Shown here: one piece after another, positions 39,501-46,567 of the stretch
Layout: each line of letters begins with the position of its first letter
How positions within the stretch are numbered: the stretch's first letter is position 1
Source of the DNA: Epinephelus fuscoguttatus
Taxonomy: Eukaryota; Chordata; Actinopteri; Perciformes; Serranidae
NCBI RefSeq assembly: GCF_011397635.1
Contig: NC_064753.1
Span: 30,280,322 to 30,344,321, forward strand
Direction of reading: 5' to 3'
Length of the DNA: 64,000 bases
Notes under the pieces: generated by a model
What the model was told of the DNA's origin: nothing
Database searches by the model: none
What the model saw: only the letters and a program-made list of their open reading frames with translations
Made by a program: the position numbers and the translations under genes

Positions 39501-41866
39501 CTGCAGGGCCATTAGAGAAACACACAAGTATACGATAGCTGTTCTAATTAGACAGATTAAGAGGCAGATGGTACAGTAAAATCTACTCAGAGCATGTCAA
39601 CTCTAGCTTTTTTTTGCTTTTTTTCTCAGTGCTTCATGTGTACAATAGTCACATCTGCTGGTTCAGAGAATCTTAGCAGGAAAACGTTTTCTACATCAGG
39701 AGAGTGGGCCTCATTCACCAACCAGTTGTTCTTAGATAAAAACAGCATCGACACACACTCATGAATACTCTTAAGCCCGGTTTCCACCGAACACTTTCAG
39801 TATGGTACCCTTGAACCCAGAAGTAACCCTTTAGAAATGGCGCCAAGACCCTAGCGTTTCCACTGTTGTCACTCACTGCTCCGTCCAGCACTCACTGTAT
39901 TTCCTCATAACTGGTGACACAGATGGAAGTCTGCACCTCGTTTATCGTCCACAGAACGAGGCTGCAAGCAGACATTTTCAGAATTAAATACAACTGGCTG
40001 CAGTGAGAGTCTCTCTCCATGGGACATTAAAAATAGCGGGTTTGTGCATTTAGTCCCTCTTAGGCAAGCGCAGGGGTTTAGTGTTGCTGTAGCCCACGGG
40101 AACGACGCTCCACAACGCTTTTTTTTCTCAGAGTGAGGATTAGAATATACGGCATTCACATAACCAGGTCGAGATTAGTAAAAGTGTATGTCATATCGTA
40201 TGTCGTACAAGTTAACATTCCACCTTAAAAGTTGCCAGCAGACGGCCCAGTGAATTAAATTATTTTTTCTCTGTCTTTAGCTGCTGCAAAAGGCAGCAAA
40301 TCATTTTATTTTGTAGTGACAGTTTACTAATAAAACTCATGATATTTCTCGGCCCTACCCTCTGAGCTCCAAGGCTGCCGTTATATACCACAGATTTCAT
40401 TTCTCTCATGTGACTGAAAAGTGAGTTTTCTACCAAGTATCAAAGAAGAATGATAGAAAATTCCCTACATTCTCCAGCAATTTATAGCTGAAGCATGTGT
40501 TTCTCTGATCAACTACAGCAAATTGTTGAGGGGAGGAAGATTTTCAGTCTGTCTTTGCACAGTTATAAGTTCGAATCAATCATCAGTCATATTGTTTTAA
40601 TCATGGTCAGTTTCTCTGCATTATAAAACATGAAAATGACCAACAAACTGTGTCGTTTTCGCTCTCCATCTTCCTCCTTCCTCCTCCACAGCTGCAGCTC
40701 GAGAAGAGTAAAGGGGAGATCCTGGGTGTGGTGATAGTGGAGTCCGGCTGGGGCTCCATTCTGCCCACAGTTATCTTAGCCAACATGATGAACGGCGGGC
40801 CAGCGGCTCGTTCTGGCAAGCTCAGCATCGGAGACCAGATCATGTCCATCAACAACACCAGCCTAGTGGGGCTGCCACTCGCCACATGTCAGGGAATCAT
40901 TAAGGTACAGAGCCAAATGATAATGAAACATTGTTCTAAGCCGCGTGATTTCCATGACACTGGACGGGATTTTAATGTCTGTGTGTTTCTGTGTGTTAAA
41001 GGGCTTGAAGAACCAGGTTCAGGTGAAAATGAACATTGTCAGTTGCCCTCCTGTTACCACCGTCCTCATTAAGAGACCAGATCTAAAGTATCAGCTGGGT
41101 TTCAGTGTCCAGAACGGCATTGTAAGTATCAGTCTGGAGTCTTTCTGTCAACCAGGACTGTGTTTAATGCTTACTTTGATATTCTTAATATTAACAAAAG
41201 ATAACATGTTAAAACATAACTTAAATGTACTGCTTTGCTTTGTTTTCCTCGTGGGTGAATTGTTGACTTTGATGTTTACTGCAGTGTATTTTGTACCTGT
41301 ATTCTGTACAGCATGTAAATGTTTCCCCCTCCTGTCTCAGTTTAGATTAATCTGCTCATTATTTTATTTTCTCTGTGTCGGACACTGAAGAAAACTCTGT
41401 GTCAGTTGCAGCGTTGTGATAAATTGCTATTTGGCCTTGAACAGTATTTACACACCAAGTGCAATCCTTGCTAAAAAAAAATCCCATTATCTTTAGCAAG
41501 GATGTAATGTGCAGTTTATCAGTGTATCATCGTCCTTTAAATGTAAACTCTCTCTCCTAACCTCACAACCACAATTCCAGATGCCATCACTGTATCACTG
41601 CAGATACTTTGCTCTTCCAGCCACATTCATTTTGCACATTACTCTGTATTTTTCCAAAAGGCCTATATGATGAGGGTTTTTCCTTGTGTGTCTTTTGTCA
41701 GATATGCAGTCTGATGCGAGGAGGCATCGCTGAGCGAGGTGGGGTCCGTGTGGGTCACAGGATCATAGAGATCAATGGGCAGAGCGTGGTGGCCACAGCA
41801 CATGAGAAGATCGTCCAGGCCCTCTCGAACTCTGTTGGCGAGGTTAAACTGATGCACACAGACACA

Positions 41867-41904
<38 letters not shown>

Positions 41905-44541
41905 CACATATGTACACATTTGCAAAAATGTAGCACATATCAATGATTGTCTACTTAAGGCCCTGACACAGCAAACTGACATCAAAGAACAAGTAGCGAT
42001 GAAGACCGATTGTTGCGTCTCCTCACGTTACCTGTGTCCCAGTCAAAAAGTTGCACCTGAACACACTATATAGACTACAGCTAATGCCCTTCTAGCAGGT
42101 ATGTTATGCGCCTGCCTGAAAGGAAATAACTCTCCACACCAGCAGGTGGCAGTAGTCTATTCGTCTGTATTTGAAACTGGAAGACCGACAGAGCAGATTC
42201 ATGATGCTAGTTAGCCAGTTAGCACATTAACCTTTTCTGGTTAATGGCTCAAAAAACAATCTTACCTAATATATCTCACGGCTTCTTGACTGTAGCCGTT
42301 TGTTTGCTTTCCTCACTTCTGTTTCTCGTCTCGTTCGCTGAGATGAATTGCCAATCAGAGTGATTATATTCACCGACGGGATCCGACATTTCAGACGCTG
42401 ATTCAACATGCTGAATCAGCCAGGGGAAAAAAAGCCAACAAGGGCCGATTAGTGCCAACAGTGTGAGACACACTGCCAAAACCAGGGCCTCAGACACTCA
42501 CCGACAGCCCAACATTGACCAACAGCCGACTGTCGGCCCTGTTGAAAACGGTTGTTTACAGTCTTGTGTGGCTCTAGAGACACTTTATAGAGTAAAGGCT
42601 GCTGAGTTTGAAAGATGTTGGCATTTACCAGGCAATGAAAGTCAAACGGAAGATACAGCTCAGTGGCGTTATAGGAATTGTAGGATCCAGCATGTTAAGA
42701 CCTGAAAAACCCGACTGTGTATAAAAGTTTCTGTTGTTGTGGAAGGTTGACTGGCTTCAACCGATTGAAGCTTTTGAATGGAAGTATTTGTCCGGTCATT
42801 TTCTGTGTTTGAGTCTGAGGCTGTGTTCAGAATAATTTACTACCCCCACTACTCACTGCACAGCGAACTCTGTGTGGAGGACTGTATAGTGTTTAAGACT
42901 GCAAAATCAAAATGTCTGCTGAGGTCATTCCTCTCACCCAGCTGCCATATAAATTTACCCTTTTTTTGCTGTCTGCCCGCTGCATGTTGGTCGATATATC
43001 TTGTTTGGTGGCCATCGATTTTACACTACTTTTTTTTTATGTTGCATTGTGGGATAATATAAGTCTGCCATATAGAAACCAGAACATCAACCAGGATTTA
43101 CAAACATAGAAGAAGGCTCGAACCAAAAAAAGGACAAAGGCAGTGTTGCTTTTTGTAGCCTTTACTTTTGAACCACCATCTGGAGTCAGGACAGAAACCA
43201 ATGGTTATCAGCCCGACTCTATTGATACCCTTACTGATTCCTGATCAGTTTTTGGTGTGGAAAAAAAAACGCCTACACAGGCTTTCAGCATCGACGCAAT
43301 TGCTTTATTATGTTGATGAAATGAGAGAATATTTGTACAGCATTTGTTTTCATTTAGATTTTCTTAGTCAAAGATAAACTCTGCTAAGCCTGCCTGTGTG
43401 GTGCTAATGGTATTACAACGTAGGATATTTACCCTCGGTAATGAAAGTGCTGCTCGGATGGTGTCAAATAAATTGCATTTCTGGAATTTAAGCCCATGTG
43501 GTGTAGAAAGATGTTTCAGCACATCGCTGGTGTTTTCACCCTTTCTTGAAATGATCGTTTTACAGACATTGCAGCTGCACTGTTGTCCTCTTTCTTTGTG
43601 AAACGAAGCCACATTTTGGATTGTTTCTTCCTCTCCGCCATGACTCCTTCTGCTGCTGTAGCCCATCTGCCTCAAGGTTCAACTCTTTTTCAGACCATCT
43701 TCTGTAAACCCTAGAGATCGTTGTGCGTGATAATCCCAGTAGATGAGCAGTTTCTGAAATACTCAGACCAGCCCATCTGGCACCAACAACCATGCCATGT
43801 TCAAAGTCACTTAAATCACCTTTCTCCCCCATTCTGATGCTTGGTTTGAACTTCAGCAGGTCGTCTTGACCATGCCTACATGCCTAGATAAATTGAGTTG
43901 CTGCCATGTGATTGGCTGATTGGCTGATTAGCTATTTGCGTTAACGAGTTGAGCAGGTGTACCTAATAAGGTGGCCGGTGACACATGTCAAGACCTGGAA
44001 GAAGAAGCTGGAGTAACTAAAATCTTATCTACGGCATAGCACGTGACTTATAGGAGGATATAATCATTTTCATGAGACAATCAAGTGACAACACTGTATT
44101 GTGGACTATACAGTGACTGGCGAGCGACTTCAGACAGTGATAATGTTGAATTTTCTGAGGTTTAAAGTTACCTTTTGAAAATGTGTAGGGAAACCTCAAC
44201 CAGAATAAACAATCAATCATCTACAGCATGAAATATCTATGAGTCTCATAGAAATACATGAAATGAACATGAGCTCTTTAACAACACATTATGTGGTGGT
44301 GTTAAAATTCACACAAAACACCAATACAAAGTCAGTGAGCGTCTTTTTGTGTCCACCACTGCGTAACACACTGTAGATATTGTGTCCATGTCATGAATTT
44401 GTCAGGCTGTGTTGAAACACTCTAAATGTTTGAACATTTAATCGAGATTGTTGTGTATTTTTTTGCCAGATTCACATGAAGACAATGCCGGCAGCCATGT
44501 TCAGACTTCTAACAGGACAGGAGACTCCTATGTACATATAA
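4672..44541 (+). CDS. apba2: Amyloid-beta precursor protein-binding family A member 2 (Mint2/X11-beta), 13 coding exons
   Basis: Neuronal adaptor that binds Munc18 and the APP tail and helps vesicle trafficking at the synapse and Golgi (family knowledge). Joined coding exons: 4672-5125, 7156-8237, 15415-15495, 17833-17872, 18409-18554, 27008-27043, 32604-32690, 36473-36658, 39205-39384, 40692-40904, 41002-41121, 41702-41842, 44470-44541. All introns are GT-AG and phases agree, giving 2,838 nt or 945 residues; human APBA2 is about 749, and the excess is acidic low-complexity sequence in exon 2. Order: Munc18-interacting region (about 135-175), acidic/His-rich region (about 195-400), PTB (about 555-760), PDZ1 (about 770-850), PDZ2 (about 855-935), and the C-terminal PMYI tail that in this family can fold back on the PDZ tandem. 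ATG 4672 is chosen because MAHRK matches the family N-terminus and has a strong Kozak context. Whether this is the a or b teleost paralogue cannot be told here. Confidence 0.95.
5995..6600. repeat. Probable small dispersed element
   Basis: Begins CCCAGTTCAGACCAAAC and contains two related GTGTGAACCGGC segments (about 6,057 and 6,515), a style seen in fish TIR elements. The ends are not resolved. The 72-codon open frame inside is not taken as a gene. Confidence 0.35.
7156..8237 (+). CDS. apba2: apba2 coding exon 2: Munc18-binding core plus acidic and histidine-rich region
   Basis: Acceptor cccacag before 7156, donor gtaagc at 8238; residues 152-512. It opens with [20 protein letters not shown], the conserved core that binds Munc18 in Mint1/2. 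A Glu-rich segment follows with almost four copies of an 11-residue unit ([11 protein letters not shown], residues 240-282), then a run of six His plus two more (330-338). After that come [14 protein letters not shown] and RPKSLNL, both conserved in APBA2. The repeated acidic and His stretches have no counterpart in human APBA2 as I recall it and explain the extra length. Confidence 0.93.
7419..7547 (+). repeat. apba2: In-frame 33-bp coding minisatellite in apba2 exon 2
   Basis: Units begin at 7419, 7452, 7485 and 7518 (the last 30 nt long) and each reads [11 protein letters not shown]. The period is a multiple of three, so copy changes keep the frame. The reverse strand reads as a long open frame, which is a shadow. 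Confidence 0.9.
9011..9342. mobile_element. Small hAT-like non-autonomous element with TIRs
   Basis: Left end TAGGGCCTTACCGAT and right end ATTGGTTGGGCCCTA are inverted repeats. The 8-nt flanks ATTAATTT and GTTAATGT agree at six of eight places, as expected for an old 8-bp duplication. The inside is rich in CCGAT/ATCGG words and a poly-T run, with no coding capacity. Confidence 0.7.
9343..11784. other. apba2 intron, nothing further recognised
   Basis: Open frames here are short and lack family signatures or flanking splice sites. Confidence 0.5.
11785..12235 (-). mobile_element. L2-like LINE 3' end
   Basis: On the minus strand, after a frameshift, it reads [20 protein letters not shown] and then [13 protein letters not shown], the end of the reverse transcriptase ORF of L2-like LINEs. 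A 3' UTR follows, ending in the ATATAAATAAA type tail near 11,800. Short 5'-truncated copy. Confidence 0.65.
14125..14850 (-). mobile_element. L2-like LINE fragment (reverse transcriptase C-terminus)
   Basis: On the minus strand the fragments [32 protein letters not shown] and [12 protein letters not shown] appear, broken by stops. These are L2-like RT C-terminal signatures. The 3' tail ends in TATATAAATGAAG near 14,145. Confidence 0.7.
15415..15495 (+). CDS. apba2: apba2 coding exon 3
   Basis: An 81-nt exon in phase 0 coding 27 residues, including [12 protein letters not shown] and ENNNVPE, which match APBA2 just upstream of the PTB domain. Acceptor ctgccag, donor gtaaga. The linker is basic and Asn-rich. 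Confidence 0.93.
16366..17200. mobile_element. TIR element with CCGTTTCCACC ends, copy 1
   Basis: Left end CCCCGTTTCCACCAAACAC and right end AACAGGTGGAAACA are inverted. A second, shorter copy lies at 39,776. The inside has GGTACC-bearing words on both sides. The 116-codon open frame inside is not a gene. Confidence 0.6.
17833..17872 (+). CDS. apba2: apba2 coding exon 4 (40 nt)
   Basis: Short exon coding [13 protein letters not shown] plus the first base of a Val codon. Acceptor cttccag, donor gtaagt. [10 protein letters not shown] is essentially invariant in APBA2 just before the PTB domain. It is far too short to be found as an open frame by itself. Confidence 0.92.
18409..18554 (+). CDS. 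apba2: apba2 coding exon 5: start of PTB domain
   Basis: Acceptor ggcccag, donor gtactc; residues 553-601. [20 protein letters not shown] opens the PTB fold, followed by [14 protein letters not shown] and [12 protein letters not shown]. The exon ends in phase 0 so that the following microexon can be included or skipped without a frame change. Confidence 0.94.
18765..20375. mobile_element. Composite of nested small elements in apba2 intron
   Basis: The outer parts (CAGGAACTTT words at 18,773 on the left and GAAAAGTTCCTGC at 20,350 on the right) look like two ends of one element. Between them is a second element (about 19,012-19,670, starting TGTCTCAAATCACATC) which itself holds the hAT-like element at 19,105. 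Outer ends are approximate. Confidence 0.45.
19105..19357. mobile_element. hAT-like element with GAACCGGCTCTTT repeats and 8-bp TSD
   Basis: Ends TAGTGATG and CATCACTA are perfect inverted repeats; the flanks CAGGGTAA and CAGGGTAG match at seven of eight. Inside are four copies of a 24-nt motif GAACCGGCTCTTTGAAGTGA, two on each side of an A/C-rich centre. Confidence 0.75.
20376..22410. other. apba2 intron, nothing further recognised
   Basis: No conserved coding segment, RNA or clear repeat border was found in this stretch. Confidence 0.5.
22411..22987. mobile_element. Foldback small element with internal hairpin
   Basis: Ends TACTTCACCCCCCCAAATGA and TCATTTGGGGGGGAAGTA are inverted. A second inverted pair lies inside (22,647-22,675 against 22,766-22,794; TTTCCCAAACACATGCATTT). 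No coding capacity. Confidence 0.7.
22988..25093. other. apba2 intron, mostly unassigned
   Basis: The first 150 nt (CAATTAAAAGCCTAGTCCCA) resemble a dispersed repeat; the rest shows no gene. Short frames with no support were left out. Confidence 0.45.
25563..26279. mobile_element. Nested element with TCTCACTCCGA ends
   Basis: Left end TCTCACTCCGACTTTG and right end CTTCGGAGTGAGA are inverted repeats. It splits the TTAA-family element and is itself split by the TTCCGAC repeat. No open frame of note. Confidence 0.6.
25672..26193 (-). repeat. TTCCGAC-flanked dispersed repeat, copy with empty TTAA site
   Basis: Both ends are clusters of CATTGTTCCGAC-type words. The body, read on the minus strand, matches the copy at 55,228-56,757. 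At 26,011-26,021 it has uninterrupted CATTTTAACCC, the empty version of the site filled in the other copy. Confidence 0.7.
27008..27043 (+). CDS. apba2: apba2 36-nt microexon inside the PTB domain
   Basis: Twelve codons, [12 protein letters not shown], in phase 0 on both sides (human APBA2 has [12 protein letters not shown]). The acceptor is preceded by four TGCC units (26990-27005) and the donor is gtgtgt. It adds a lysine-rich loop segment to the PTB domain. The symmetric phase and small size suit a cassette exon; regulated skipping is inferred, not shown. Confidence 0.9.
27931..28200. mobile_element. Truncated hAT-type small element
   Basis: Starts CAGTGGTTCCCAACCTTTTT, a classic hAT non-autonomous terminal sequence, followed by GGTGCCCCC words. 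The far terminus is not found. Confidence 0.5.
28425..29400 (-). mobile_element. L2-like LINE, 5'-truncated
   Basis: On the minus strand: [16 protein letters not shown], then after frame breaks [45 protein letters not shown] and [16 protein letters not shown]. These are ordered RT C-terminal signatures of L2-like LINEs. The 3' end is a TATATAAATAAA-type tail at 28,425. Decayed, not active. Confidence 0.8.
29401..32603. other. apba2 intron, CpG-richer patch at about 30,300-31,400
   Basis: The patch has more CG dinucleotides than its surroundings and words such as AGTGTGAATCCGGC that recur in fish small elements. No ends, genes or RNAs could be fixed. Confidence 0.4.
32604..32690 (+). CDS. apba2: apba2 coding exon 7 (PTB)
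   Basis: Acceptor gctgcag, donor gtgagt; 29 codons in phase 0. [20 protein letters not shown] is a core strand pair of the X11 PTB domain. Confidence 0.94.
33510..33558. repeat. (TG)n microsatellite
   Basis: About 24 TG units in the intron after apba2 coding exon 7. Confidence 0.95.
34771..35073 (-). mobile_element. tRNA-derived SINE with LINE-like tail
   Basis: On the minus strand it begins GGGCAGTGGTAGCTCAGTCC, an A-box-like start, and has GGTTCAAGTCC (35,009-35,019), one mismatch from the B-box consensus. It ends in a LINE-type tail, AATTAATAAAGTATATCT. Confidence 0.7.
35549..36178. mobile_element. Foldback element with arms of about 135 bp, split by a later insertion
   Basis: The left arm starts GCCAACATTTGCCTGTGGGG and the right arm, reversed, GCCAACATTTCTTGTGGGGC. 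Pairing continues through GGGCCTATATGGGATTG, past the nested element, to ACATGGGTGGTTT. Loop about 60 nt. The 152-codon minus-strand open frame is a by-product of the arms. Confidence 0.75.
35642..35931. mobile_element. hAT-like element with perfect 8-bp TSD GCCCCATG
   Basis: Flanked by GCCCCATG at 35,634-35,641 and 35,932-35,939. Ends carry AGTGATG and CATCACT, like the element at 19,105. Inserted in the left arm of the foldback element; removal restores arm pairing. Confidence 0.8.
36473..36658 (+). CDS. apba2: apba2 coding exon 8 (PTB)
   Basis: Acceptor tctacag, donor gtaagt; 62 codons. It carries [31 protein letters not shown] and [15 protein letters not shown], close to identical with the vertebrate PTB core that binds the APP NPTY motif. 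Confidence 0.95.
37785..38780. mobile_element. TTAA-family small element, copy 2, with nested insertion
   Basis: TTAA (37,781-37,784) then AGGTCCAGTGTGCAGGATT. It runs parallel to the copy at 63,441 and is interrupted at 38,129-38,652. The far terminus is lost near 38,780. Confidence 0.7.
38129..38652. mobile_element. TIR element with 9-bp TSD TTACTCAGT and a truncated helicase-like ORF
   Basis: Perfect 9-bp repeats at 38,120-38,128 and 38,653-38,661 flank inverted CCTGGAAATCC ends. The related TTAA-family copy has the empty site TTATTCAGT near 63,771. Inside, 38,346-38,483 codes 45 residues from [13 protein letters not shown] to [11 protein letters not shown], like the N-terminus of RecQ-type helicases carried by some fish elements. 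A near-perfect hairpin, CCAGACCCTAAATCT and AGATTTGGGTCTGG, lies at 38,608-38,640. Confidence 0.7.
39205..39384 (+). CDS. apba2: apba2 coding exon 9 (PTB C-terminal helix)
   Basis: Acceptor ccgcag, donor gttggt; 60 codons. [20 protein letters not shown] is the long PTB C-terminal helix. It is followed by the linker helix with [15 protein letters not shown] and [20 protein letters not shown], a segment known in the family to regulate peptide binding. Confidence 0.95.
39776..40360. mobile_element. TIR element with CCGTTTCCACC end, copy 2 (truncated)
   Basis: Same left end and internal words (CACTTTCAGTATGGTACC, CACTGCTC-GTCCAGCAC) as the element at 16,366 and in the same orientation. The right TIR is not found. 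Confidence 0.55.
40692..40904 (+). CDS. apba2: apba2 coding exon 10 (PDZ1)
   Basis: Acceptor ccacag, donor gtacag; 71 codons. It holds most of PDZ1: [20 protein letters not shown], then [20 protein letters not shown] and [16 protein letters not shown]. Confidence 0.95.
41002..41121 (+). CDS. apba2: apba2 coding exon 11 (PDZ1 end, PDZ2 start)
   Basis: Forty codons after an intron of only 97 nt; acceptor gttaaag, donor gtaagt. [20 protein letters not shown] joins the two PDZ domains and LGFSVQNGI is the PDZ2 carboxylate-binding strand. Confidence 0.93.
41702..41842 (+). CDS. apba2: apba2 coding exon 12 (PDZ2)
   Basis: Acceptor ttgtcag; 47 codons including [20 protein letters not shown] and [16 protein letters not shown]. 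The donor GAG/gttaaa is weaker than its neighbours and a CA microsatellite begins about 25 nt inside the intron. Confidence 0.93.
41868..41901. repeat. (CA)n microsatellite near apba2 exon 12 donor
   Basis: CA run beginning about 25 nt after the splice donor at 41,843. Confidence 0.95.
41954..42560. repeat. Probable small dispersed element
   Basis: Starts TTAAGGCCCTGACACAGC and ends near CCGACTGTCGGCCCTG, a loosely inverted pair; the inside holds a CCACACCAGCAGGTGGCAG word common in fish repeats. Ends uncertain. Confidence 0.35.
43382..43675 (-). pseudogene. hAT-type BED zinc finger fragment
   Basis: The minus strand codes 98 residues with [20 protein letters not shown] then HLSTPH. This is the C-x2-C...H-x4/5-H BED finger of hAT transposases and ZBED proteins. 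Only the N-terminal part is present, abutting the Tc1 fragment. Probably a transposon remnant. Confidence 0.65.
43690..43983 (-). mobile_element. Tc1-like transposon end with transposase N-terminus
   Basis: On the minus strand: [20 protein letters not shown] and [20 protein letters not shown], the helix-turn-helix of a Tc1-like transposase. The 5' end contains GCAGGTGTACCTAATAAGGT. The ORF leaves the transposase right after WSEKE. Confidence 0.75.
44470..44541 (+). CDS. apba2: apba2 last coding exon
   Basis: Acceptor ttgccag; codes [18 protein letters not shown] and the terminal TPMYI, then TAA. Human ends PLYI, so the autoinhibitory C-terminal tail is conserved in kind. Confidence 0.94.
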   Translation: MHMKTMPAAMFRLLTGQETPMYI

Positions 44542-44786
44542 ACGATGGCCAGGGACCGTTCCACAGGACAGGCCATCAGCTGTGATTGGTTATCGTACGG
44601 GGCAAACCAAGCTGACATCAGTGACGGGACAGAGGATCACTTCTCCCTGTCCTCTTTTTTTCTTCCTCTTTTCTTTGAGCTGATGACTTCAAGTCTTCAT
44701 CATCTCTCCTTTGTCTGTGCTTAACATGCAATGGCCATTTTATTGACATGAGATGCTTTTTCCATCTGACCAGCTGAAGAGACAGC

Positions 44787-44828
44787 GCGTGTGTGCGTGT
44801 GTGTACGTGTGTGTGTGTGTGTGTGTGT
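44787..44828 (+). repeat. (TG)n run in apba2 3' UTR
   Basis: Interrupted TG repeat about 250 nt after the stop codon, so present in the mature mRNA as (UG)n, a binding style for CELF/TDP-43 type proteins (inference). Confidence 0.8.
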
Positions 44829-45842
44829 TATTTATTTGTCCTGTCTGTGCTTTTCAGTGTCACATCAGTAAGAACATGTGGACGGACTTATCGAGTGAAT
44901 GCGTCACAATTTATTTTTTTATATCCATGTAATGCAATATGATACTTCTACTATACTCCTTGTATAGTTTCATTTTCTTCTCTGTTTATTTATTTCTCAT
45001 GTAAATACATATTTTGCTAATATTGCGAGTGAAGGCGGTTGAGGGGGAGGAGCCACAGCTGCATTGTAAATATTTATTGAATCTCGCTGTTGAATTGAAA
45101 GCGGTCCGCCATGATGGCAACGACACAAGTAAATGCCGGATGTTGTAGTAGTTGCCAGTGAAAAGGGGAATGAGTTAAGTGTTTGGGTTTAAATATGCTA
45201 CGTTGATATGATGTACATGTAAATCAAACCAATGCTCGCAGCAGGGGTTTATGGGAGAAACGCCATATCCTTTTAATTTCCTTCATTTAACGGCAATACA
45301 CGAGTTCAACCTCCGGAGTCTTTTCTAAATCTCATGTACAAACACTCACAAACATTTAAACAACAAGCAGCCGAGTAAAACTATTAACATGCATCAGTTA
45401 TGCTTTTGATATCAAAGTCACGTGTATGAAAAATGAAGTTTTCTTTTGTGTGCTACTCTACTGTATGTTCATCTCTAGTGTTCCTGACTGAAACTCATGC
45501 CTACTATGAGTGGATTGTGAATGTAACTGTGTTGTGTGAGCTGTCCCATTGCCATAAGCAGTATTAGAATGTCTGTACATAAAGAGAAACGTGTCTAGTA
45601 TTGTGCTCATGTTAAAACAAAAAGGAAACACACAGGTTTAGTCACTGCAAACATCTTCCCACCTGTATGTTGGCTTTCAGTCTCGAGAGGGAAAGAACAG
45701 AACTGTGAATCACACACACTGTGACAGAAACGAGCCTTACCGTCAGGTAACGCTTTTACAATGCATTGTAGTAAATTTTAACCATATGAACATTATCTGT
45801 GTGCATGCCTCGTATAGTAGTTTCATGTCATTGTGGAAAGAT

Positions 45843-45848
45843 AATAAA
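45843..45848 (+). terminator. apba2: Polyadenylation signal AATAAA for apba2
   Basis: Canonical hexamer 1.3 kb after the stop codon and before the SINE-bearing intergenic stretch. It is the last good hexamer before the convergent sord gene. Confidence 0.55.
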
Positions 45849-45950
45849 ATCTGAGCTAAACCTGGCTGGTTTTTGTTGGAGTGGAGCTAAGTGGAAACTG
45901 GTTTTAAAGAAGGTTGGATTTGTTGTATGAGCGTGGGGTCAGACTGGAAG

Positions 45951-45977
45951 TCTCTCTCTCTCTCTCTCTCTCTCTCC
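45951..45977. repeat. (TC)n microsatellite
   Basis: Fourteen or so TC units just past the apba2 3' end. Confidence 0.9.
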
Positions 45978-46117
45978 TGTTAAAAATTACCTTCATGATT
46001 AGTCTGTTTTGTATGGGAGCCCTGGTAAAAGAATACAAATAAGAATAGATGAAAAGTTAGACAAGAAAAGAAAAACAGTCACGGTAAAGCAAAATTTTGA
46101 CTTATTGTCTTAAAATT

Positions 46118-46567
46118 GGTGTCACGGTGGTGCAGTGGTTAGCATCATCGCCTCACAGCAAGATGGTACCCGGTTCGAATCCAGGATTGGGGGTTGGAAA
46201 CCTGGGGTGGGGGTCTGTCCCCCAAGGGCACCCTCCCCACCCCCCCACCCAACAACAGACATGCAGGTTAGGTTAACTGGTGACTCTAAATTGCTAGTAG
46301 ATGTGAATGTGAACGTAGTTGATCAATTCGGCTCTGAAAGTCACCCAGTAACCCAAACAAACTAACCAATCAGAGGCAGTAACCAGTAACTCTTTGTGTT
46401 GCGTCAACTAAAATAACTGATTCTGTCAAAGGAGTTTTGTGACTGTGGACAAGAGCAGCAGCAAAATGTTTCTTTTAGCCTCTTAAAAAAAGAACCACCA
46501 GGCTTTGCTCAGCCTCCTGCCCCCGCGACCCGGCCTCAGATAACTGGATGAAAATGTATGGATGGAC
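46118..46567 (+). mobile_element. tRNA-derived SINE-like element between apba2 and sord
   Basis: A box TGGTGCAGTGG (46,128-46,138) and B box GGTTCGAATCC (46,172-46,182) both fit the RNA polymerase III consensus fully. The rear part has GGTTAACTGGTGACTCTAAA and ends GGATGAAAATGTATGGATGG. A 100-nt stretch near 46,390-46,490 may be an insert. Confidence 0.75.

Larger units (their letters stand above)
44542..45865 (+). other. apba2: apba2 3' UTR
   Basis: About 1.3 kb of non-coding sequence from the TAA to just past the AATAAA at 45843-45848. It holds a TG run at about 44,790-44,828. The 3' end is inferred from the hexamer only. Confidence 0.6.

Noticed and set aside
46121..46195. Functional tRNA gene
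   Set aside because: A and B boxes are good but the sequence does not fold as a tRNA cloverleaf and continues into a SINE body.
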